A stretch of DNA of 64,000 nt, from assembly GCF_035582795.1 (NCBI RefSeq), contig NC_134367.1, positions 3,412,501-3,476,500 of the forward strand. Direction: 5' to 3'. The position numbers were made by a program, and so were the translations under genes. The stretch is from Mycteria americana (taxonomy: Eukaryota > Chordata > Aves > Ciconiiformes > Ciconiidae). Positions 22,694-33,123 of the stretch are shown here, in pieces. Within the stretch, counting starts at the first letter, position 1; each line of letters starts with the position of its first letter. Below the pieces are notes generated by a model, which made no database searches, was not told the DNA's origin, and saw only the letters and a program-made list of their open reading frames with translations.

Positions 22694-24466
22694 CTGAAAT
22701 GGAGAATAAAACTCCGCTTAGTGCCCGCGGCAGCTGTACCGGGGTGGCAAAGGGGGGCTGCCACCCAAAGCTTGCAGGCACACAACCCAAGGGCAAGGTA
22801 GGGGCTCCCAATATCTGAGCCGGCGCGCATGGATGATGCACCCCGCAAACCCTGCAGGAGCACGAGATGGCAGCAGGAGGGTGAAGAAGGGGGGTATTGA
22901 AGCCACCGTAGGTCCACCAACTCCCCCCATCCCAAGTCCCCAAACAGGGTGGGTTCAGGGTTAGCTGAGCCCTGCTGCAAACAAATCAGGGCAAATAAAC
23001 TCCCCCAGCTCCACGCTCTGATCTTGCAATGCCTCTCCGGGACAGAGAGCCCGGCTGCTGAGCGGGGACGGCCGAGGCCATGCCTGGCTGAGCAGCGGGT
23101 CAGGACGTGGTATCCTTGGATGTGTCCCAGCCTGCGCCCTGCCGGGACTTGCACCGGGGCGTATGGAGTCCTGGGTGCCACGACCTTGCTGCTCCCTGTT
23201 TGAGATACACAAAATGTCCCCAAGACACAGGACAGAGAAGCAGCGCCGGGGCAAGGGGGTGGTATCCCACGGTGAGGCTACCCCAGGCTGTTCCTCAGGG
23301 TAGGGGGAGAAATGAGGATATGGATCAAAGCGTTTGATGCCTTCCCGTTGCCAAAAAGACAGCAGAAATAACACTAATAAGCTGAGATGCTGCACGGCAA
23401 AGCAGCGAGGAGAAAACCCAAACCACCAAAGAAAACACCGCAAAACTGTCCAGGGAAACACAAACTTTGGGTAAGAGGTTGGACAGCAAAGCTGTGTTGC
23501 AATTCGGGCAGCTCTTTCTCAGGCTGTCTGGGCTGGTTATTTCTGTTTGCCCTCTTGGTTTTGCATAAAAAATGGGGATTGGGATAAGGGGGAAACAGTG
23601 GGAAACAAATGTGTATTCAAAACGGGTTGTGATCCCCCAAAAGAAACAGCGGGAACACCACCCCACCACCCCCTGGACGTGCAATATCGGGGTGGGCTAG
23701 TAAGTTTGGGGACAAAGTGGGACAGCAAAGACAGGCCAGGAAAATTTGGGGGTCCCTCCTTGCACTGCATTGGGCGATCCCTGGCACTGGCAGCCCGGGG
23801 GTTTGCCCCCCGGCAGGGTTTGCAGCTGAGGGGTGGCAGGGTGTGCACATGGGTGCCTGTCCCCCGGGGTGCGGGACACCATCAGGCTTTGCACCCTGAG
23901 GGGTGGCCGGGCGGGCGCATGCACCCAGACTGTGGGTCACCGCTGGGGTTTGCACCCTGTGGGGTGGCAGGGTGGGTGCACGGGTGCCTTCTCCTTGGGG
24001 TGCGGGACCCCATCAGGCTTTGCACCCCACAAGGCAGCCCGGTGGATGTTGTCCCAGGGTGCTGGACCCGGGAAGGCTTTGCGCCCCGCAGCGTGGCCAT
24101 GTGGGTGCGTGGGTGCCCACCCCCTGCGTGCCGTATCCCATGGGGCAGCCGGGAGGATGCCCGCACCCCCAGGGTGCCGCTGCCAGACCCGGGCACCCCA
24201 GCGGGGTGGCAGGCAGGGTGCACGGGTCCCCATCCGGGCAGGGTTTGCACCCCCAGGGATGGCCGAGGGGTTGCATGGGTGCCCACCCCGGGGTACCGGA
24301 TCCGGACAGGGCTCGCACCCCCGGGGGCGGCCGGGTTGGGCGCACCCACGGCAGGCTGCCAGCCTCGGAGCAAGGGTTTGCACCCCCGGGGATGGCCGGG
24401 CAGACGTAGGGACGCCCACCCCCGGAGCCGCACCCCCCCAAAACCCCGCGCCCCTCCGCTCCTCAC
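22694..24466 (-). other. SOX7: SOX7 intron 1
   Basis: This intron of about 1.77 kb has a canonical GT donor at 24466-24465 and AG acceptor at 22695-22694, preceded by a short pyrimidine stretch (attctccatttcag on the minus strand). It splits the HMG box at a glycine codon. The donor-proximal third is occupied by a GC-rich minisatellite annotated separately. The acceptor-proximal part is unique-looking sequence with no recognisable exon. Long open frames on both strands here follow from the repeat composition and show no protein homology I recognise. Confidence 0.93.
23815..24420. repeat. GC-rich minisatellite in SOX7 intron 1 (about 60-70 bp period)
   Basis: Roughly ten degenerate units share a core like GGnTTTGCACCC followed by GGGGTGGCnGGGnGGGTGCA and a GTGCCnnCCCC segment. 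Unit starts are visible near 23818, 23886, 23946, 24016, 24075, 24241, 24309 and 24374, with units between 24075 and 24241 more degraded. The spacing between neighbouring starts is 59-70 bp. The array stops about 50 bases short of the exon 1 donor. The plus strand carries many GGG runs, so G-quadruplex formation is possible. Whether the copy number varies between individuals cannot be seen here. Confidence 0.88.
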
Positions 24467-24692
24467 CGAGCATCTTGCTGAGCTCCGCGTTGTGCAGGTC
24501 GGGGTTTTGCACGGCCAGGCGCTTCCTCTCGTCCTTCGCCCACACCATGAAAGCGTTCATGGGCCGGCGGATGCGGCTCTCGGAACCCTTCTCCCCCGGA
24601 GGACAACGCGGGGGCGGCCCCGGCGGCAGCCCCTCGGCCGCGTCCCCCCCCAGCCGCTCGGGCCAGGGGTAGGTGCCCAGCAGCGCAGCCAT
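24467..24692 (-). CDS. SOX7: SOX7 coding exon 1 (N-terminus and first half of HMG box)
   Basis: This is the first coding exon of SOX7, 226 nt, encoding residues 1-75 plus one base of codon 76. The start ATG at 24692-24690 lies in a strong Kozak context (GGGCCATGG). The N-terminus [12 protein letters not shown] matches the SOX7 opening. A short proline/glycine-rich linker follows. The HMG box then starts at about residue 40 with the invariant [19 protein letters not shown] segment and continues to NAELSKML, where the exon ends. The donor is ctcg|gtgagg, with GT at 24466-24465. Interrupting the HMG box at this glycine is the SOXF gene structure. Joining to exon 2 keeps the frame and gives 376 residues. 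The linker between the N-terminal motif and the HMG box is shorter than in human SOX7. Confidence 0.97.
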
Positions 24693-24711
24693 GGCCCGGC
24701 CCCGCTCCGCT

Positions 24712-24756
24712 CCCCCCCCCCGGCCCCGGCCCCGGCCCCGGCCCCGGCCCCCGCCC
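24712..24756 (-). repeat. GGGGCC-type hexanucleotide tract in SOX7 5' leader
   Basis: On the minus (sense) strand this is about five tandem GGGGCC units followed by a run of nine to ten G. It ends about 20 nt before the SOX7 start codon. If transcription starts 25-30 nt below the TATA-like element near 24823-24830, the tract lies inside the 5' UTR. Such tracts form stable G-quadruplexes and could slow scanning ribosomes. That effect is inference. Confidence 0.85.
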
Positions 24757-24822
24757 GCCTCTGCCCGCTGCGCTGCCCTCGGGGTCCCCGCGCAGTCCCA
24801 GCCTCCTGCCCGGCCTCCCCCG

Positions 24823-24830
24823 TATTTATG
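24823..24830 (-). promoter_or_regulatory. SOX7: TATA-like box of SOX7
   Basis: The minus strand reads CATAAATA between a GGAGCT segment upstream and a GC-rich stretch downstream. It lies about 130 nt upstream of the SOX7 ATG, which would place transcription initiation near 24795-24800. This is the only AT-rich hexamer-like element in an otherwise very GC-rich, CpG-dense segment (about 24,440-24,810). On the same strand further upstream there is a FOX-like GCAAACA near 24890. On the plus strand there is a CCAAT near 24853. The transcription start itself is not proven. Confidence 0.55.
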
Positions 24831-26604
24831 AGCTCCTTGGAAAAAGCCTCCTCCAATGACACCGAAGGTACTGGCTGCTCCTCCTTGTTTGCAAACTCCT
24901 CAGCCCCGGCCAGGATGGCGCGGGGAGAAAACTTCTCCCCACCCTCTGCCCGGCACCCCCCGGGGAAGCGAAGAGGGGGGCAGCACCCCCCAACGCCCCC
25001 CCCCCCTTCTGTTTCCTACCCCACCCCCCTCCCTTTTTATTATTCTTATTATTATTTCGCCCACTGAAAGGCTGAAGGGGAGTGAGGAGGGAGCTGGAAA
25101 TGGCCCTGCCACCCCTGCGCAGCCTCCGCTGCCCCCCGCACCTCAGAGCCCCGAAAAACTTCAAGGCTGGGGGAAATGCAGAGAGGAGGGATGAGGGCAC
25201 TGAGAATTTTTGAGGTGGCTTGGAAAGAAGAGGAAAACGGCCCCGGGCAGAAGGTCCCCATAGGGGTGCAAAACATCCCCTCCAGCCCCCTCCCCGGGCT
25301 TTGGCAAGCTGCAGCATGCCTGTTTGCAAGGGGAAAGGAAGGTGCGGGTCCTGAGGCAGGCACCCCCTTTCCCCCACACCCCCTGCTTTAACCACTAGTC
25401 CTGGCTATACTTTGCCACCCCGTGCGGGTTTTCACCCAGTTACCCCAAATTTTGCCGGGTCCCTTCGTATGGGAGGGAGACTGGGACCCAGTGAACCTGC
25501 TGGCGGGTGCTTGTCCAGCCTGGCTGGGCTCCAGAGTGAGTTTTGCAGGGGTCACACAGAGCAGGGGATGGGGCTGGGCACAGCCCAGAGGGGCTGCAAC
25601 GTCCCCTGTCAGTCCCCGCTGCCCATCCCTGGGACGTTAGGAGGCAAAGAGCTGGTCCGATGCTTTGCGGCCTTTTTCTTACTGCGACGTTGTATGGAGC
25701 GCTGCCCCGTCCTGTACAGCCACCCGAGCCCCGCTGGGATGGGAGCACCGCTGTCACGCAATGATATTTCCCACTAATCCCAGTTTGGTGCTCGTGAGGG
25801 CAGGAAAGTCACCTCCGAGGAGCATTCGCCCATGCAGGACGAAGGATCTCCTGGAAGGCGATGGGACCAAAAATCCCCAGCCGAACCCCCTTGCCCAGCT
25901 TATCCCTGCAACCTGCCCCGAGGAATATATTTAGTCGCTCGATTCCTTTATGATTCTGACCCCCTGACATGGGCTGCAGGGCTGCAGCAGCTCTGCTTTG
26001 GCTGATTGTGGATTTCCTCTCCGAGCTGCCAGAAAGCCGGCGGGCCGGGGTGCGAGATGGGAAGGCATTTCCTCGGGCTGGCTGGCCGCTGCCCCATCTA
26101 ACCCGTGCACGGAGGGGAAAAACCCAGCGTGGATCCCAAGCTGGGGTGTTTGTGCAGGTAGGCAGCGATTTACCACGTGCCTGGGTGTTCCTATTGACTC
26201 TTGTCAGATTACAAGCGATGGAGAGCGCGGTATGTAAATGTAAGCTATGTGGGTTCAGGATCCGCCTGGGTTTCCTGGTCTCTCCCCCTGCTTTGCACAG
26301 GAGCAGGATCCCTGCGGTTGTTTTCTCGTGGGTTACGGCGATTTGGGGGTCCGGAGAGGTGGCAGCTGCCAACTTCGCTTGCAGCAGAAGCAGCAACTGC
26401 CCTTTCTGCGCTTTTCCCCGAGACCGAATCAAAACCCTGCGGAAGCAACAACATTTTCCAAAGGAACTGATTAAATCTATTAAGCTATTTACAAATGGGC
26501 TTGATCAGAGCTGCGTTATCTGGGAATACAACAGGAAGGCCACTTCTCTTAAATCTAAAAGGCGCAGGAGATTTCCTGGTCTCGGGACAGATTTATAAAC
26601 CCTT

Positions 26605-26623
26605 TACACACACACACACACGC
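26605..26623. repeat. (CA)n microsatellite
   Basis: About nine CA dinucleotides lie between TTTA and CGCAGGC, upstream of SOX7. Confidence 0.92.
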
Positions 26624-26888
26624 AGGCCGGCACATAGCAACTGCCTTTCATCTGTGTTTTGGAGCCATGCACGCTCCTGGGGACAGCCCGTGCCGTCCCA
26701 GGCTTTGCACAGCAGGCTCCGGTTCTCTCCGAAGGTCCCGTCTCACGCCTTGAAGTGCCGGGACGGGGCAGGGAGAGAGGATGCCAAACCCTCCATCCTG
26801 CTCTGAACAGGTCTCCTGGGTGCATTTTGCAGACGGGAGTTGCTGCTGAGGTTGGCAGCAAGAGGTTGGGAAGAAAACCCGTTAACAT

Positions 26889-26891
26889 CCT

Positions 26892-26921
<30 letters not shown>
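26889..26921. repeat. Poly-T run
   Basis: A T-run of about 30 bases is interrupted by single C residues. It has no clear attached retroposon body on either side. Confidence 0.9.
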
Positions 26922-26922
<1 letters not shown>

Positions 26923-27974
26923 ATTTCCCTTTAGCAGGGGTTGAAGCGCACTGAAAAAGTCTGCCCAAAGTTGCAAGGTTTTATTTTGAATATGGTGTTA
27001 CACCGCTCAGCGTTATTTTTTAACCCTCGGGATGCACAGGGCCTGGATATCATATTATAAAAGTAACGGCCTCTATACGCGAGGCCCGGGAGGCCAGAAA
27101 ATTTTTAGTAGTAGTAGTGCAATATATCCCCTCAAGGGAAAAGAGAAGGAACAGATGAACTCCACTCGAGCCCTTCTACACGACACGCGGCAGTGCCTCC
27201 ATCCTGCGCCGCGGTGCCGAGGCGCGGCGTGCAGGACGGGAGGAAAGGTCTGGGCGAGGATAAAGCGCTGGGCAGGGACGGGCCCCGCATCCACCTCCTG
27301 CCTCTTGCCGCAGATGCCCGGAGGCTCTCGGAGCAACTCACCGGGTTTTCCTGGTCTTTGCTCTTCCCTCCGCATCGCGGGGGTAACATCGTTTATCTCC
27401 CCCAGGTATCGCAGGGGTAAACTCATGTGGCTTTTCAGACCCCCCCCCGCCTCACCAAGACGCGCGCTGGGACTCCCGTGCGGTCGCAGGACAAAAATAC
27501 CGCAAAATCTTTCTCGTTTGGATTTTCTCCCAGGCTGGAAGACAGCACCTTCCTAGGGGCCCCCATGCTGCATTTTGATTGCAAACAATAATAAACCCCC
27601 CTTTTTTTTTTTTTTCCTCCCCCTCTCCTTTAGCACCTGGCATTCTGATTGCATTAGTAAGATGGGTTTCATTCTGCACCCTACCTAAAATGCAGGTTAA
27701 ACCTGTCCTGTAGGAAGCTCTGCATTACATAAAGGCAGCTGGAGCCATGTGAAAATGCCACCTTTTAATTGCGACCGTATCAGGGTAATTAGCAGCAGTC
27801 TGGAAAAACTCATCTTTACTTTTTATGCTTACCTTCCCGATTCTGGTGCAACGCTTACCTGTATCTGGGGCACAGGAAGAAGCAGAGCTCTCACAGGGCT
27901 TTGAGAGCAGGGAAATTACGGCTAAAAGCTACAAGCTAAAATAGACCGAGCAGACAAAGGGTGGAAGAAAGCTT

Positions 27975-28060
27975 TGTTCTCCCCATTTTTATGGATGGGG
28001 AACAGTGGCAGCAACTCCCATGGGTCACAGAGAAAATCCATGACGAACCCAGCTTTTGCG
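27975..28060 (-). mobile_element. Possible MIR-like SINE fragment upstream of SOX7
   Basis: CTCCCCATTTTTATGGATGG then GGAACAGTGGCAG and GGTCACAGAGAAAATCCATG follow the inverted MIR order (ccccattttacagatgggg, ggtcacacag). The similarity is weak to moderate. Confidence 0.4.
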
Positions 28061-28502
28061 CCGTATAAGCGAGACCATCCCCAGTCTTTAAAAATATCCC
28101 TTTTTGGCGTGGATCCGACATGGGGCATTTTACTGGGCTTGCAAACGGCGGGTCTATTTTCACCAAGTAACCTCCCCACTTCCCCGCTTCAGAGACATTA
28201 AAATGTGTGAGAAAGTGCAAATCCTAAATTAGCTCAATATTCACATGTTCCTTAATTATTGATGAAACTCTCGCCTCCCAAGGGCAGTTTTTGCAGAGGC
28301 AGCTGGGGGTTCCCAGCCGAAGAGCCGGCTCTCAGCAGTGAAGCTCTCAGCTGCTTTGCCACAGAGACAGAAGAACCAACCTTGCCCATTGCCCCTGTCC
28401 AACCCGGGTCCACCAGGCTTTCTCCAGGGACTGCCGCTGGGACCACTTATTTCCTACGAGGAGAAACCAGAGCTTTCCCCCTATATACCCTGCAGCGAAA
28501 AA

Positions 28503-28530
28503 TGTATATATATATATATAAAAAAAAGAT
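28503..28530. repeat. (TA)n followed by poly-A
   Basis: About eight TA units are followed by an A8 run, in the spacer between PINX1 and SOX7. Confidence 0.9.
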
Positions 28531-30596
28531 GCTAAAATTTTCAGCCTGCACAGAGTCATGGTACTGAATATTTCTGCTCTTACTATTTTTAAAGTGCAGC
28601 TATAACAGTTACAAATTAAATATATTTTAGTCCCTTTAGGTTAAAAGGGACCAGCAAAATTTCCCTCTTACACTTTAAAATTTATAAAAATGGATTTGTA
28701 AGGAAAAAAAAAAATCTTTGAGTGACTCGGAAGCAGAATTTAAGTTCTCACTTGCTGAGAAATCGAGCTTCAGTTTGGCATTGGAACAATCTTCCCGCTT
28801 CTTCCACCACAAAAGTTTTTTATTTTTACCATATTCACCAGTCCCACATCACTAAAAGTTTGCTTATCCCTGCATGGGATAGGTACAGAGACAACAGCCT
28901 TGGTTATTGTCCAAGTACTCTGAGCTCTGATCCTTCCCGAGGGTTCCTCGGCCGGTGCGGATGAGATTTATAACCCTTCATACAGCAAACCTCATATTGC
29001 CCAGGAACGAGGAGGAATTAAGCAAAGGACTGCTTCAGATGCTAGCGATCCTCACGCTGTTTGAGGACACACTATTATAAGATCTTTTTTTAAGATAGGC
29101 GTGATGCGATGCAGCGTTTCCAATAGACTTTGTGTGGTTTCCCTCTCTTCTTGGAGCTTCCTTCCTCCTCTTAGCGCTGGCAGGTTTGGAGGTTTCGTGA
29201 CGTAAATCGTGCCTTTTGAAGGTGGATGCTTCAAGAACTTCAACGTTGTGTGTTTAAACAGGAGAAAATTGGTTAATTACATAGGTGCATTCAGCTAATT
29301 TTCTTTGCTGAGAGCTGATTATTTGAAAGAAGTCAGCACCAGAACTACCTTTTGCTTAAAGGAAAACGGCATTAATTGAACGCGATGCTGAACTGGATGG
29401 GTCCCCAGGTGCATTTCTTAAGTTTCACAAAGCAGCTGCGTCTCAGATGCTATCTAATGGACTGGAATTCACATAGACGTAAGGATACATAGTTCCGAAA
29501 TCTTAATGGGTTGTCTTGAAACTTGTACTTAATAGTATCACGCATCTATGCTTTGAAATAACCCCGGTTGTTACTACTTCTGCTTTACATTGGTTGTGTG
29601 TAAAGCACTAGAGCTAGTACATCTTGGAAAGAAATTCAAGGAATGGTGCCTGTTCCACACATCTGGGTTGCCACACAGCGTGCACCAGGGCAATCTCCCG
29701 TCCTTGGCTCGAAGGAAGGCTCTGCAGAGTCGGACATAGCAAGATCAAAACGGCTGAAACCCATAAAGCTCATGCAGACTTTGGTCCGATGCTGGTAACA
29801 GACTACTTTTCCGTGGCCTCTGCTTTCCAGGATACGGTTTTGCGCTTGCACAAAAGTCAGCATATATATTGCTGTTCACAAAATTGCAATTGCAAATCAC
29901 ATAGCCTGGCATGTAGCAGCCTTTGCACCGACAGTTAATTTCAAGGCTCAAAGCGAAGAGCAACACTATACCTGCGAAGAAGGGAAGTAACTCACAAGAA
30001 ACCATCATCTGCGTAAGGCTCCCAATGCGAAAAGGAAAATTTTCTTCTATGTCACTAGTGACCTGGGATTACTAAAACTGAAAACATTTTAATATCTATG
30101 CTGTGTGTGCATCGTTCTCGATTTGGAAGTGAAAGCAGAGTGGCGACTCTCATTTTGCTTAGTTTCTAGGTAATTTCACTTGGAGGTACATAATTTTGTG
30201 CTGCAATGTGCGAGTACAATGGACAAATATATAACAAAAGACCTTTCTGTTTAAAAGTCTTATTTCCACAGAAATGAAACCAAGTAATTTCTTTGTGCTT
30301 ACATTCTGCTAATTTCACCATTTGGGTAATGATGTAATTCTTTTTCTTATGCTTTCTAAAAAAGACCTTCTTGCCAAACCAGAATTTGGTTAAAACTGGA
30401 CTCACAACCCACTATAAACAAAAAACCCAGTTTATTACTTTGAAACATGTTCCTGTTGTTTCAATCATCCATTTCACTCGACAGTAACTGGTAAGTAGAG
30501 CTTTTTGGGGAGTAATGCAAAGTTGGCTGACCACTAACACACACAGAGCAGAGCAGCTAAATGAATTACTTGTTTCAAATGTTAGTCTATTATGAT

Positions 30597-30609
30597 CCCC
30601 CCCCCCCAC
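30597..30609. repeat. Poly-C run
   Basis: GATC is followed by about 12 consecutive C residues, then ACAACCC. Confidence 0.92.
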
Positions 30610-32339
30610 AACCCATATTCTGCACATGCTACTTCTCTTTGAGTTTGAGGCATATTAAAATCCCACATTTCCTGGGATAAAATGAAATTCCCACTTCTCC
30701 TCGTACAAATAGAGAATCTTCTATTTGTAGCTGATATTTCAATCTGAGCCAGATTTAAATCTTGGGTATACTACTGCTTAACTGTAGTAACACCACAAAT
30801 GTAAAGATTTATTCCTGGTTTTCTTCTTTCTATAACTAGCACTGGAATCTGGCCAAACACTCATAAGAATTAGCACATAGAAACTCATGGAAGATTAATA
30901 CAGAGAACAAACAAACAAGCCCAGCAGTATTTGGAGAAGGAAACCCTATTCCTTGACTAGCACCTTTTTAAATTGAAATCCCAGAGAGGCTGTAAAATTT
31001 AGGTGCTTAGAAGTTAAAAAAAACAACAACAACATTGGAAACAGTCAGGCTTTTGGCTTCTGCTAACAAACAAAAATCCAAACTCAGGGTGAAATCAGAA
31101 AGGCTGCTTTGAAGGGCACCCACAAAACTTAGGATGCTTCAATATAACATGAAAAATTATTTTGCTATCTTCTTCCCTTGAGGAGATTATTTTTCTCACC
31201 TCAAGCATGGAGCTTACTCACAACTCTGTAGCAACCTCATGGTATTAAGTGGTATTTCGTTTTAAGTAAGCCAGGGAACAAGCCCAGCCATAGCAGCATC
31301 ATAATGGCTAATATTTGTATAGTACTGAAAAGCAAATGCTACAAGGGTTAAAAACTACTGGCATGCCAGCAGTGAAACACAGAGAAAGGCATCTTGTTCT
31401 CCCTTACAATACAGTAAAACTACAGTAATTTTGCTGCAATGAATGAGCATGTCCTGAGGGCAAGAAAGGTGCATTGCAAACCAAGATATCTTAAAAAGGC
31501 AGAGTTCAGCTGCAACTGAAACATCTGAAGCCACGGGGACTGTGTGCTGCAGACCAACTTTCTCCCACTGGACAGTAACGGCAGCTTAAGGAAATTTTTT
31601 GATATTAACATCTGCATCTTGACAGTGTTTTTCAAACCATGTTAAGCAACTCAAATGAGCTAAGACAATTAAAAAAAAATGTACCCATTTTATTCAGCAG
31701 AGCAGGCCAATAGGATGTTTCAGATTTACACTGATGAAACGCAGCCAGGCCCGAAGTCAAACGAACAGCTAATGGATTTGAATTCTGGTCAGCTACTCTG
31801 GATTATGCCATGATAACTGGCTGGCGTTGAGGGTTGTGCTGTCAATTTGCTATGGCCAAAGCAGTATCAGAACCAGACTCGAGGATGGCGAATGCTTCTT
31901 CCCATTCCACCGCTCTACTTCCAAGCTCGCCCATCTCTTCTGACAGCTGAGCGAGACTGAAACGCCAAAATCCATCCCAAATGTTTAAGCTGTCACACAA
32001 AACAGCTGGTGGTGATGCCGAGTTCCAGCGTTACTTATTTCCAGGTTTACAAATAGAAACAAGCTCTAATTTGGTTATAAATCTAAATTGCAGATTTTCA
32101 ATGTATAAATGGCAATACTAAGGCATCTGACCGGCTATGCTTTTAAAATTTGTTTGGTCTCCTAATTTCACAGAAAACATTGCTCCATCCAAGACAACTT
32201 TTTGAATTCCAGATGCACCACTGAAGGTACTGTGAACGTTGCCTGGGAACCAAAGATTTAGATATGGTTAATAAAGGCACACCTCCTTTAGCTTTGTTGC
32301 AAAGTTACAATTGCTTGACAGTAGTTAACTACTGGCTAG

Positions 32340-33123
32340 GAAACAAAGGGAGGGTTTTTTATTTCATTCTTTAGTACCAACACTCAGGCGTAAACCTTTA
32401 ATTAGACTAAGTATTTTGTGAAGAAACAACAATCATTTTATACGTAAAAGGAGATCCATGAAAAAATTAGACACGACTGCAAAAATCAATGGAAAAATAC
32501 ATACAGCTTTGCAAAACCCCTCCTGTCTCCAGAAGCAGAGCTGGGCTATCACAAGTGAAAACAACAGTGGCTTTAATAAAGGCAGTGGTAGGGCGACTTT
32601 TTTTTTTCCCCTGGATTGACAAAAACGCAGTCCGTGTGGAGCAGTAGATAGTAATTCACCGGCTTTCACAGTCTTAACCACAGCAGTTAAAACCAGGCCT
32701 GATTTTGCTTGCTGTTATCTGACTTGAATGGAGTTGCACCAGAGTGAATCTGGGCTGAAGGCAGCGTAGGGTCTGCTGTGTTAAAACATAGCTCTTGCAA
32801 AGCCACCACGGTGAACCGTCTGCCTGAACCTCTGGAAGAGGCAAAGCCAAACTGTTCTTTATCAAGTTTTGCTTTGCAGACATGCAAGCCTTAGCCCTAC
32901 ACATGGAGACCTTTTTAACACGGCACTGAAGCTCGTGTTGGCCTGTCACCATGTTCTCTCTTGAAAGAGCTATAATTTAACAGTCTGTGGTTTCAGTTGG
33001 AGGTAGAGCAGTGTGCTCAAGACTGGATTACAACTAATGTCTGGCTAGAGTGTTTACACGGACTTCTCCTCTAACATGCTAAAGTTCAGATCACCTCAGA
33101 GTCCCAGCTTGACTCTTAAATGG
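32340..33123 (-). other. PINX1: PINX1 3' UTR (inferred)
   Basis: This segment lies downstream of the PINX1 stop. The minus strand has AATAAA at 32363-32358, giving a 3' UTR of about 0.77 kb. A second candidate at 31693-31688 would extend it to about 1.45 kb. No open frame of interest occurs here. The boundary is inferred from the signal alone. Confidence 0.45.
32358..32363 (-). terminator. PINX1: Candidate PINX1 polyadenylation signal AATAAA
   Basis: AATAAA on the minus strand about 760 nt after the PINX1 stop codon. It is the first well-placed hexamer I found below the stop. A second AATAAA lies further downstream at 31693-31688. Confidence 0.4.

Larger units (their letters stand above)
24831..32339. 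other. SOX7 upstream region and PINX1-SOX7 spacer
   Basis: The 8-kb interval between the SOX7 TATA-like box and the presumed PINX1 polyadenylation site has no recognisable exon. The first 2.7 kb are GC-rich. From about 27.6 kb the sequence turns AT-rich with several TAATTA/TTAATT-type sites (for example near 28,230-28,260 and 29,270-29,300). Developmental enhancers of SOX7 would be expected here, but I cannot demonstrate conservation from one sequence. Confidence 0.6.

Noticed and set aside
21441-22697. 418-codon plus-strand open frame over SOX7 exon 2
   Set aside because: It is antisense to a proven coding exon whose GC-rich third codon positions remove stops on the other strand. The predicted protein is Gly/Val/Arg-rich and has no recognisable domain.
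23815-24420. CRISPR-like array of regularly spaced repeats
   Set aside because: The units are degenerate with no unique spacers of constant size. The array is in a vertebrate gene intron and is an ordinary minisatellite.
23882-24466. 194-codon minus-strand frame continuing from SOX7 exon 1 into the intron
   Set aside because: The donor gtgagg and the conserved exon 2 acceptor show that this is intron. The frame is open because of the repeat.
23547-25067. 506-codon plus-strand open frame over the SOX7 intron, exon 1 and promoter
   Set aside because: It runs through a minisatellite, an antisense exon and the GGGGCC tract. Its length follows from GC-rich repeats lacking stop codons.
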